From Schistosoma mansoni (taxonomy: Eukaryota; Platyhelminthes; Trematoda; Strigeidida; Schistosomatidae): a DNA stretch of 64,000 bases. Both the position numbers and the translations under genes were made by a program. Under the pieces are notes generated by a model. The model was not told the origin of the DNA. It saw nothing but the letters and a program-made list of their open reading frames with translations, and searched no databases. The stretch is taken from NCBI RefSeq assembly GCF_000237925.1, contig NC_031495.1, positions 31,378,679 through 31,442,678 on the forward strand, read 5' to 3'. Positions 12,301-23,902 of this stretch are shown piece after piece. Position 1 is the stretch's first letter; the number at the start of each line of letters is the position of its first letter.

Positions 12301-13654
12301 ACTGAAACCTCCACAGAAACCCCTTCTGACAATGATATTATTAGTTTTTACATACTTTACTCAAATTAATCGTCTTAACTATAAATATATATATATATAT
12401 TCGAATAAACAAAATATACTAATTTTAATGTTGTTTAATGGAATTTAGTATCATAAAAATATATACAACATTGAATTAATACATTAATGTAATAAATAAT
12501 TTTAGATATTTTAAGCATAAAATGTTCTGTTAATATATATCTAATGTTTTTATTGATTATATCAATATAGCAGGAAAGAAAATTTCTTTGAAAAAGCCTT
12601 AAACCAGATTACCAGGTGAAACGTTGTATGAACTTCAAATTGATTAGCTTAAATTTGACAAATGCATTCTTTCTTATAGTTGAGTCAATTGAAGCTTTTA
12701 TGAGAAAAATGAGAGAATAACTAATAAAACTAACGTTATATGATGATGACATTATGAGTTATTTTGATTACATGATGTAATTAGTAGAGCTTTTCCTTAA
12801 TCAAGTAAAGAATTCGCGATTATTACATTCATTATTAATTGAATTTTAAATACATTCAATGATCGCCAATCAAACACTAAAAAAAACATGATCTATCAGT
12901 GAACTTTATATTTTATAAATCTACTTATGTATTCTCTTAAATATAGATACATGTTAACAAAACTGTATTTTCATTTATCTGTGATCTTACTTTATCAGTT
13001 TTTTTGTTTGTACAAATATAAACATCTTTGTAATATGTTAGCCACACAGTCGAATAGTGGTCCATGCTGATCTTCATTGTGTGAATGATATTTTGTCCGT
13101 TGATTGTGACTGTATTAACGTTGTTTAGATTTATCAGCCAACATATGAAATGTGCCAAATAACTAATTTTTTAAACTGCAAAACATAAATTACCTTTTAT
13201 TAACAACTGTATTTTAGTCATAAATACCTGGGTCATTCATAAGATGTTTTCATTATCATCAAGTTAGTCGGGTATCAATAATTATTATGCTATCCTAAAA
13301 CAAATTACAAACTTCAATCTTGCATTCGAAACCTTTAACAGGTTCGTGTACTATTTTCTAACGAACATCACAGAAGGTTTTTTCTAATCGGAATTCAATA
13401 TTCATTGTTCATGTTACTTCTTAAGATAACCAAAACTTATGACAGATGGTTGAGAACAATTAATATATATATTAACTATTGAATATCTTGAGAATAAGGT
13501 TCTGGTGTGGGACATTCTTTCTGTATTGTATCATTCTTAATTAATGAATAGCTATCTTATTTTCAACTGTTTCGAACACAACTTATTCTGACTTACTTTT
13601 TCATGGTAATAAAATATTCGAGCTGAAAAGGGAATTAAGTATTAAAATTTAATA
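12301..13654. other. Intergenic
   Basis: AT-rich, including (TA)n at about 12,386-12,402. No gene or repeat is supported. Confidence 0.4.
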
Positions 13655-13850
13655 GTTGAGTTCATGAGTCGATAAAAGCTAGACAACCATGAAAAACCTG
13701 GAAGCACTAGACAGCCATTTCGTCCTATTGTGGGACTCCTCAGCAGTGCGCATCCACGATCCCACTTCGCAAGATTCGTACCCAGGACCTACCATTCTCT
13801 CTCCAAAGCACTTAACCGATAGACCACTGAGCCGGCATCCAACGGTGTTA
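13655..13850 (-). mobile_element. tRNA-derived SINE, near full length
   Basis: Read on the minus strand, the head at about 13,845-13,770 carries an A-box-like GGCTCAGTGGTCTA and a B-box-like GGTCCTGGGTACGAATC. The body follows (CGCACTGCTGAGGAGTCCCA), and the conserved end (CCAGGTTTTTCATGG) lies towards 13,660. The tRNA-like head is too divergent for a functional tRNA. It is the most complete of five copies here. Confidence 0.8.
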
Positions 13851-14059
13851 ATGTCTAACTTCAACCTTTTTCTTTCTCTTTTACAAAAATCGAATAGTTT
13901 ATATATTCATAATTTAAAAAACTTTGAAAAAATTGTATCACAGTTGAAAGTTTTGAAACTAAGCATCATTGAAATGTTGCAAACAATTATTAATTTTTTT
14001 CCTTACTTAATTTATCAGGAGTTTGGTGGACATTTTAGTAATTTTATAGAGTTGAGATA

Positions 14060-14204
14060 ATGAGTCAATTGAAGCTAGACCACCATCAAAAACCTGGAAG
14101 CACTGAATGGCTGTTTTGTCCTACTGTGGGACTCCTCAGTAGTGCGCATCCACGATCGTGCCTCGCGAAATTCGAACCCTGTAGTTCTAGTGAGAAGCAG
14201 TAAC
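14060..14204 (-). mobile_element. tRNA-derived SINE, second nearby copy
   Basis: Same body and B-box region as the copy ending at 13,850 and in the same orientation (GTCAATTGAAGCTAGACCAC at its 3' side). The A-box end is diverged or replaced. Confidence 0.7.
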
Positions 14205-15680
14205 CAATGGAGTTCAACCAGGTCTGTTGGGAGATATCAACTCATTAATGACATTAGTGAATGGTTGCTCGATTTCGTGGATCGGTTGGAGTTAAACATT
14301 ATTTAATTTAGTCTATTTTCTAATTATCTAAAAGATTTGTAATCTATAAAAGTATTTGTTTTAAACAAACATAATAATCTTGATAGGTATTGTTCACCCT
14401 TCTTTTCTTTTTGTAAATAATTTTCTCCTAGTTTTAAAAGAGAAAGGTTAAGAATTTGTCATTCATTCTGAATAACAGTTTAAAATGATATTTCAGTTCC
14501 ACTTCTTAAATAATTCAGATAGGAATTGTTTTATTATTTAATTATATATTAAGTAAAGGACTTTTATTGTAAAAAGAAAACTTTTAGTGCTCTCATTTAT
14601 AATGAAATTTATGACTGAGTCTATTAGTGAACTTCCCTGTTTTTGCTATTGGCTTTAAAAATTAGAGAATTTATAGCTAAATATTTGGAACATTTTAATT
14701 TTCCCCTAGAGAAATCCATCTACGATGTGAATATTATTCAACGTTGACAAAACCAGATGTCTAGTTCTCTGAACTTTTATTCATTAAATGTAATTTCAGA
14801 TCTTGTATGTGAATATGCAAATGATTACCCAGTTTAGCTTATGATATTAAGAATGTAATTTTTCATAGTTGAAATCATGGGTCAATTGAAGCTAGACCAG
14901 CATCGAAAACCTGGAAGCACTGGAATGTAATTGGTCATTTTTATTTGAAAGTATAGATCATCAGTAAAATCATTACATCATGCCATATTAAATAAGTCGG
15001 ATTTGATTTACATCGTTAAATGATAAGTGGCAATGCACTTCGCTAAATAAGCTTCACATTTTTAGTATACCTATATCTAAGTTGATATCTAACCTGAACT
15101 CAAACTCAGTACTCATTATTTTAAACGCTTAAATATTACATGATTTGCTACATATTCACAATCATCACCTCTTATTCGATAGGAGTAATATTTATTTCTA
15201 ATAAGCATTTAATAGCCTATTAGATAAACGTCAGACACTTGAGGTGATATTCAAGTTGATAATATATTGATGAAAAAAATCTAACACGAGGAGACAGTTT
15301 AGTGGCCTAATATTTGACTCTAGTTCAATTGGTTGACGATAGTTATCAAAATGTATATGCTGCCAATCTTCGTATTTAATTATCGACTTAACTCGCGTTA
15401 GTGTATAATGGGATTAAATAAGTCAAATACGAGAGTCAATTTCGAATACGTATATTTCACACAATCGTTGATTTAGACAGACTATCAGGAAAACGCAGAG
15501 AAAAGGAAATAATGAAGCGAAACGGATCACAGAAGACATGTGAGCCAACTCGATTTACCCATGCGTGACTCAATATTTATAGTCAGACAAAAATACGTTA
15601 CAGGTATATGATGAATAGGGTAAGCAATACACGCACATACGATAATATGAAAACAGTCAGGGTTAATAAGCGAATGAGTA
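14205..15680. other. Intergenic with a short SINE fragment
   Basis: Apart from a SINE 3' scrap at about 14,870-14,925 (minus; GTCAATTGAAGCTAGACCAG) nothing is recognised. 15,440-15,600 is less AT-rich and may be repeat-derived. Confidence 0.4.
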
Positions 15681-15689
15681 AAAAGGTCA

Positions 15690-16965
15690 AAATGTAGCCA
15701 TGTGAGGAGGAACTAGATAATAAATTGAATTTCCTTGATGTTTTGTTAATCAAAAAAGCGAACGGTTCTATCAGTAGAAGTGTGTTGAAGAAAAGTTCTT
15801 CATCAAGCCAGTACACACACTTCTTAAGCTTTGTACCTCTCTACTATAAAAGAAACCTAGTCAAATGTTTGACAAATAGAGCTAGGAAGATATGCTCAGT
15901 CGATTCAATTAACAATGAGTTAGAGGTCATACATAATATTTTGATTGAAAGGGGTTATCCACAAGGTTTCCTGAAGAAACACTTGCATGTAACAAATAGG
16001 AAAATAAAGATATCAACCGCTGAGAAGAAACCACTCTTCCTGAAACAACAATTCAACGGCGATTTAGCTGGTGATGTACTGCGGGATAGACTGACTAGAG
16101 CAGTTAAGAGAACGTTTAATGCAGCCGACCTGTCTTTCGTACTCGACACGATCTATGGTGATTCCCCAACTAAAGGATAATTTGCCTGGTTATGCCACTT
16201 CTATGTGTATCTGTGAATTCAGTTGCTCCTTTGGAAAAGCTATATTGGGCGCACTACCAGACAACTGAACCAGAGTTAATGAACACCTCCCTTCGTGGTT
16301 AGGAAAAGGTATGGTCAAGTCAATATGGAGCTCGGTTCTTTCACACTTGATCGATAGCGGTCATAAAGTTGACAGAAATCAGTCATTTAAAGTTATTTAT
16401 CGTATTCCTACTAGTTTTCCTTACGAGGTTCGATCTCGTCTCTTACACATAGCAGAAGCTATAGGAATTCGATCCAACAACCCAATTCTTTGTGTTCATA
16501 AGAAATTTGTAACACCCTTATCTCTCCCTTGGCCTTAATAATTTTATTTCCCATACTCCTTCTTCGTTTATTTTTCTTCACCGCCCTACCAATTATTTAT
16601 TATTTTTTCTAATATTAGCTTCACGGTCCAATTATCTGAACACTTATTACGTAATCTTATAATTTTTATGAATGTTATTTCAGTGTCTATATTTTTCTAA
16701 TCATTGACCTATTTTCCTATTATGTAACATTGATTCAAGCCTTTTATTATTCTTATCACAACTGGTACACCTGTCATTACACTACCAAGTTGTACTTTTC
16801 ACTTATTTTTAGTTATGTAATCTATCCCACTGTTATCATGGACTCATAAACTGCCTTGATTCGTTTAATAATTTCGTATATGCATATAAATATTACTGTA
16901 TATTAGAGTAAAGCCTGATGAGGATCTAATCGAAAACAATATTGTTCGCTTATATATGTTGTTCT
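15690..16965 (+). mobile_element. Penelope-like element, 5'-truncated
   Basis: An open frame from about 15,690 to 16,180 encodes the C-terminal part of a Penelope-type reverse transcriptase and linker (NFLDVLLIKKANGSISRSV, FVPLYYKRNLVKCL, RKICSVD). After a stop and frame change, 16,230-16,538 encodes the GIY-YIG-type endonuclease region, with YIGRTTRQLN readable in another frame and then LSHLIDSGHKVDRNQSFKVI and IAEAIGIR. The 3' untranslated part holds CCTGATGAGGATCTAATCGA at about 16,915. Penelope-like elements with this endonuclease are known in Schistosoma. The copy lacks the N-terminal reverse transcriptase and is disrupted. Confidence 0.8.
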
Positions 16966-19900
16966 AAATCACAATATGGGAATTTTCCAAATTTTGAAAT
17001 CTCGAAAATGTCATCTTATCTAACTGTTCTAGACTACAGTAAATACTAGTAAGCCGCACTAACTATCAAGTATGGAACACAGCGCACAAAAATAATGGAG
17101 AACATCACATCACTATGCCTCCGACTAAGTCTATGCCAAAAGATAAGTAACAAATGTTGATGAATTAATGCTACTGGTCTATAATTGGTTCAATCATCCA
17201 AGGGACACATTCATTTGTATTTGAATAGGTTTACGTGCACAATCGATCCAATTATCACATACAGCTTCCTATTTACTCATTGTCTCCTCACTCAGGTGGC
17301 AAGTCGGGCTCGCACGTAGAGAGCGTGAATATCAATATCACAATCGGACAACCATTCAACATCACAAATTGATGTAGCAAAGATTTACTTTCAGGCAAAG
17401 AAGACCATTGGCAGTGAGAGTGACAGCTCAGGTTATGATTTAACAATGTTTAACCAGTTTATACGCACTTTCACATAAGGTTTTGGAGATGAAGATTACT
17501 TTTTTCATCATTATAAGTCATGCTGTTTGGTGTTTTTCATTCATTGATTAGATGGATTCACGTGTAACATGTTAGCTATCTTGTACAACCAATCTCAATA
17601 CTAAAATATCCGTACTGTTTAAAAATTCCTTAGTAATTCATAATCAATCATGATATTGACTAACGAAGTAGTTTTTAATGAACTACTGGAACAAATTTTA
17701 AAAAATATTTATGCTAGTGATTGATTATAATCTGTCTTCCTAATTTTTGTTTGAGAAGACTAGACTTTCTAAAATTTATCAAGATCCCTATACTAACTCA
17801 TTAAAATTTACCTATAAACGTTTTATGAACAAAAATCTATAGTGGTAGCGTAGTGCATTTTTAATTCACTTAAGTTTTATAAAGGTACAAATCAATATTT
17901 ACTGAGGTGTAATAAAAGAAATACGATATCATGAAAACAAATTACTATAACCACTAGTCAGAAACTTAGGCTTTTTCGAAAGACAAATAGTAGCCGATAT
18001 CTAGAAAGAGAAGTAATTAATTAAAATAATTAAAGTATTGTAAGACAATTTAAAATATATTATGAAATATTATTTTATTTTTATTATAACAAAAAAAAGA
18101 ACGAATATACATGTGTATGTGTTGTCCTTTTTGCGTTATGTCCACCCATGCAAAATATGTAAACAGATGATTTTATTTTTCAGATAAATAAATTCACCAT
18201 TGGAACTGCATGGACAAGAAAAGTGGGAGTGAATGCGGAAAAATATGAATTAACTGAATACTTGTGTAATGTGTGTGTTTATGTGCAATATCTATATCGT
18301 ATATGATCACAAAACATAGTATAGAAATAACAATTTTTGTTAAATCGATAACAATTATAGAAATAAAAAAACCTAAAAACCAACAGTTCTTTTAAAAAAA
18401 TTGTTTACAGAGCTATTTTAGGCACAAATGAAAGTAGTAAAACAGTCAACAATACAATTAAGTTGATGAAAATTGAAAAAAAAAACATAACGTAGATGTA
18501 AAATACGAAGAAGAAAGAACAAATCACTAGGCAACTGATTTTTCCACTACATGTGTGTGCCAAAATGAAGAGTCGGCGAAAAACACTACAACGAATTTCA
18601 AAAATAAAATCAGTTATTAGGATGGAAAGAGTGAGCAACCTTTTGAAGAAATTCAGTTCACATTCAACATTTACGCTGTATATCAAGTAACGATGATTAA
18701 ATCAACACGTAAAATTCAATTCAAAATTAACTGTCTGTTACTATTTATTATAGACTAATATTAAAAGGATGGCTGCTGAAAACTAAGGAAGTGATATTTT
18801 TGAATGAATGGAGCATTGGGTAGATTTATCAAAGTGATGTTTCCTTAGATTTTGATGTTACTTTTTGGCAAACGTTAACAACACTACGGATCCAGGATAT
18901 ATATATATATATAAGACTGTGATAAAGGCTGTTACCACTGACGATAACGTACTTCAATTTTTAACTTAACATTTTACACATTTTAAACATTAGTAGTTTC
19001 GAAAATGAAGTCTCAACTAATCAAATCAGAATAATTAAATTCGACTCCACTAATAACAATTACAATACAATTCTCTATCCCATTGTTCATTGCGAAACTG
19101 TAGCTTGATCGGTTAGAACAGCAACTGAATAGTAACTGTTCAGAAATATACGTAGTAAATGAATAGAAACTAATTCATTTATTCTATACAGTATAAATAA
19201 CTGAAGAGTGAATGATTCAATTTAAAGTGCTTCATTATTAATAATAAAATACATATATCGAACAGCCAACATTAGAGCTTGAATAGCAGGGCAGTTGATA
19301 TGATGCATAACACTAACTAAAATTGGTTACTGTTTACACTAGAGAATAAACTACCTAATTGTGTACAGGGCATAAGATTAAGCATAATACCGATTATCCT
19401 GTTTTTCAATGTCTAACCTTGATCGAGTAGTTTCATAAAGGACTGAATATGTTTGATAAAAAAGCGACGGAAATCAGTAAAAAATAACTTATCATTTAGA
19501 ACAATAGTGATAAGATGCATTCTATAAAAGTATAACAGTACACAATAACATAGATCAAATATTATTTGAAAGGAATTCATACTTACAAATTGTTTACTGA
19601 TACCGGTGATAATTTAAATAGCTTTTTATTCATTAGCTTGTCAATCATGTTGTTGCCTGCTTACATCTATTTAGAAAAAGTAAAGAATTAAATTATATAT
19701 ATATATATATATATATACGTAAAAAATGAATAAATCTTTAAGCTAATTTGCAAATGAATGAGATAAACAAATTAAAAGATTCTAAGTTAATTACTATTCA
19801 GCACAAGCATAAAATACTGATTAAAAAACACTGACAAGCTCTCTCCCTCTCTCTCATACACACACACACACACATGAACGCACATAAACATATTTCAAAA

Positions 19901-21105
19901 TATTACAAAGAAAAACCAAACAAACTAAAAGAAAATTAATAAAACACGAAAGTTATTGTGTTTATGAAATGAGATACTACTTACAAAATATTTATTAGAC
20001 AAGTGAATTGCTTTATCTAGAATAAATTCAATTCAATATAAATGAAGGTAATAAAAAACAACTAATAAATGAGTCAAAATAGAAGAGAAAAACATACAAT
20101 AAACACACTTATGATGTAAATTAATAAAATTATTTAATGTATTATTTATATAAATTTCAATTCTGATTAAACAAATTAACTGAATCAGATAATGAATGTC
20201 AGTGTTATATTGAGAGATATATGAATACACTAGGATAATAACACAATTATCAGTTACTAGGATATATCATCCGAGACAGATTAATTTACATAATTTTTCA
20301 CATTCATGTAGTAGGATATATTTGTACAATAGTGTAGCCTAATTGATTCATCACAAATAAGTAGTGAAAATTATTCAATTACAGTTAGATACACAAATGG
20401 AACAAAGGTAAGTACTGATAATATATATAATAAAAGACAATTTCTAGATGTTTATATGTATTTGGCCTGATGCTAGTGAGAGTTCTTGAGTGATTTATGG
20501 TCGCATATTATCCACACTAATGATGGCCATACACAAATCCTGATATGCTAAACTATATTAGACGCAACATAAATTCTTGTTACCAAACTATAAATTCAAT
20601 GGTTTCCACCACGTTCTATAAGTCTAATAAAAGATCTCATAATGATTGTGACTGAATAACAATTTATTTTAGCTTTTTATAGATATCTTAATAACTTCGA
20701 TAAACTACTTAAAGATGATATTTTTGATTATATAACTATCATTATGATCAGATAGAAATCGTATCAAACAAAATAACTCGAATGATTAACAACAGATGCA
20801 TCAAATGAATGAATGAAGCATTCAAGAACTGAGTACACTTCAGTTTGATAATTAAATTTTCTATTTATTGTTCATAGCTGAAATCATTCTCCACTTATCT
20901 AAACCGATATAAATGTTTTAAGTAAACAACTACTGTTATTAGTTCAAAATGATAAGTACACCTTGTTATTTTGCATAATGACGGGAAAAAATGTAGCATT
21001 TGTAAATTCTTGTGAAGATAACTAATAACAACTGGAAGGGAGAGGCTTAACATATTACAATTATTTTGTATAACATAGAATAATATCAATAAAATATCTA
21101 CCTAC
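16966..21105. other. Non-coding, probable intron of the KMT2 gene
   Basis: Downstream of a splice donor at 21,105. AT-rich, with (TA)n at about 18,896-18,914 and 19,692-19,718 and a CT/CA microsatellite at about 19,838-19,874. No exon that fits the required phase was found. The block at 17,040-17,480 is less AT-rich and may be an old retroelement. Confidence 0.45.
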
Positions 21106-21448
21106 CTTCAGAAGTTGTTCTGTAGGGAAAATTTGCCACATCACCACCACCAGTTACAGATGTAACAGCTGATCCATCAGTATTATCAAAACTCAAACGT
21201 TGTTGATCAACCGTATGTTCAGTTTGGTAGGCTGAACCACTAAGTAGACTGACATTAATAACTGGTGCACATCGTTTGTCTTTGGCGGCAAGACGACTAA
21301 CAATGATAGGTGGTTCAAAACCAACTTCTTCTAGACCAGCCGCTACAGATGGAGCCCGAGGTATGTCAGAAATTAATTGAGTATCTATTGAAGTTAATGA
21401 AGATGGAGTGACAACGTCCATTTGATGGTATGGATTCATTGATGACGG
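21106..21448 (-). CDS. KMT2 exon 27 (last exon found)
   Basis: About 114 codons: [19 protein letters not shown], then [20 protein letters not shown] and [18 protein letters not shown]. Acceptor CACTTTCAG fits phase 0 from exon 26. The donor GTAGGT leaves one base, so coding continues downstream. No FYRN/FYRC/SET similarity. Confidence 0.85.
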
Positions 21449-23865
21449 CTGAAAGTGAATAATAAATAAGTTCCATCTATCGAGCAAAACATTACTGGAA
21501 TTAGAATACACGAAAACATCAGTTATTATCATTTGATTTAGGTAAGTTATCGGTGAATTATACATACCTTTGTGCTGAATTGCTCCTTTAGGAATGTTCA
21601 TATGATAATTTACTCACCTAATTTGTGGTGATAGTAACTAAAGCCCTCAATATGACACAGCGAAAAACAATGAAGACAGAACAGAGTAATGACAATATAA
21701 GTTAGTCAACAGACAATACCGGAATTTAGTATAAGAATCCTGACCGTTGCTAACACGATGGTCGGACTTGCCTATCATGACCAGCCAATTGAGCTATACT
21801 TACTGTAGCAATAGTTCCTTAAAGTCCTGCCATGTCAGACAAATCTGTTGAAGAGCGGTAAGACTAGAAGCATCAAAACCAAGGTCCGAGGGCGAAGTCG
21901 TACTGCTGACTGTACAGAGGTGTGACAGCAATAAGGTGTTTCCTTCAGACAACCAACATAACAGCGATGTTGTATTCCTACAAGGAGGGGTGGGGTTAGA
22001 AAAGGTCGACCCTATAAATGCACACCTCGCCTTATCCCACGGATTTCCGTCTCCGGCAGAAAGGTCCCAACCAGTTCGGAGTTGACACAAAAGATACTCA
22101 CAAAAAGATCGTGAGTAGCCGGCCTCAAACAGTCGTCCCATGGACACTGCGGTCACGCTCTCAGATCATTAAGAACAACTCTAATCTAATTTCCTTTTCA
22201 GGTAACTCCAGAAGAAACCTTCCATGGTGTGGGCAACCAGGAAGTGAAAACCACCCCCTCATACCCCTAACAGCATTCAAGATCACTGTATTCATAATCA
22301 GTCTCACTCACCAACTCCTATTATTCCTCCTACCTCGACTTTCAACTCTAAACGTCTTACTCAAGTGTCACCATGCATAACGATTCTAGTGTGCAAAACA
22401 CTGCCCCAAGTCTACTATAACCTCGCTCCCACTACACATTGGAGCCTTCAACGTCCGCAGCCTATGTCAAATTGACCAGCAGGCCTCCTTGGCTAAAACC
22501 CTAGAATCTCGTACCATTGATATATGCTGTATCTCCGAAACACACATACATGATCCCAGCGTGGTCATTCACTTGACCTAACCTCGCCAAAATGGAAAGC
22601 CGACGAGATACACTTTCTGTTTATCTGGCGACCCGATGGCTAGTTCTCGTGGACTTGCAGGTGTAGACATAGCTCTAAGTACGAGGGTAGAACAAGCACT
22701 AATAGAATAGATCCCTGTTAACAGTCACCTATGTGTTGTTCGGCTAAACGGCTCAGTAGGAAGGATAGGAACACACGTTGTTACCTTTTCGTCTTTTCTG
22801 CCTACGCTCCCACTGACTGCAGCCCGGATGAAGTGGAAGATGACTTTTACAAAAAGCTTTCTGAACTTCAAAAAGCTAAACGTTCAGACATAGTACTAGT
22901 CGCAGGTAACTTTAATGCCCAAGTAGGTAACTTAAAACCAAACAAAAACATTTAGGTGGGTATTTTAGCATTCCAGCTCAGCGAACAGATAACGATGATC
23001 TTCTGCGGCAACTATGCTCAGACAACCGTTTATTTTTAGCAAGCACTAATTTTCAGCATAAGGAGAGACATCGTCTAACATGGCGACCACCTGCACCAAA
23101 CCAACGATGGATTCAAATAGACCATATCGACATCAGTCATCCTTGGAGAGGTTCGTTTATTATTATTTTTTTGAACACATAAATATTGGTACGAGGGGGC
23201 ACCAAGTAGATATGCATCACACAAAAAGTTGTTATTTCATTTAATTGTGTGAGGGCTATGATACTGCCCGGATGCTCAGACCGAAGCAGGTGGTTTTCTT
23301 AGGGGGCCACACCCCGAGCCTTTGACCTAAATGTCTGACCCACAGGGCAGTGATGTATCGTGAGGAGATGAAGTCCCATGGTAACCAGTGATCAAAGATT
23401 GGTTCATACGCTATTTATTCCCTCAGGATACTGGAGCCAGCCCATGTGCACCATTGGTTTGGAATCCGGATTTTCCAACTCCCTAGATGGACTTTCCGTG
23501 TCAACCAACGGTTAAAGAGCCAGACATTCGCTTTTCGTCCTCTCAATTTTGTAAACAACACCCCCGCCACGAGAAGGCAGTGAGTAGGACTTCCCTGGCA
23601 GAGGCTGTATACGCGTGGCCGTGTGAGAGCATTTCGAAAGAGAGGGCGGGCCCTCCTCACTCTCGACCGTACCAGGGAATTTGAGGGCAGAGGCTCGATA
23701 GAAGACTGTCGATCGTTATGGAGTACATGTTTAGGCTCTGATTATGCTCTAATATGAGCATGTATTTACTTGTACCTCACTGGACGCAGAAAGATATGAA
23801 AACAACTAAGTAAGCAGCAACGACATCTATTAGTGATTTGAACCAAAATGTCACAAAAAGCCAGT

Positions 23866-23902
<37 letters not shown>

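Noticed and set aside
13770-13840. Possible tRNA gene
   Set aside because: A- and B-box-like motifs are present, but they are the head of a SINE that recurs without conserved cloverleaf pairing.
13689-14060. 123-codon plus-strand open frame
   Set aside because: It runs through the SINE body and tRNA-like head and then AT-rich sequence; no protein-like composition or splice signals.
17040-17480. Less AT-rich block that might be a retroelement or exon
   Set aside because: A short plus-strand frame (RREREYQYHNRTTIQHH) looks vaguely repeat-like, but I could not assign a family or find a second copy here.
18405-18686. 93-codon minus-strand frame, very hydrophobic
   Set aside because: Phe/Ile/Leu-rich translation of AT-rich DNA; no ATG context, splice signal or recognisable family.
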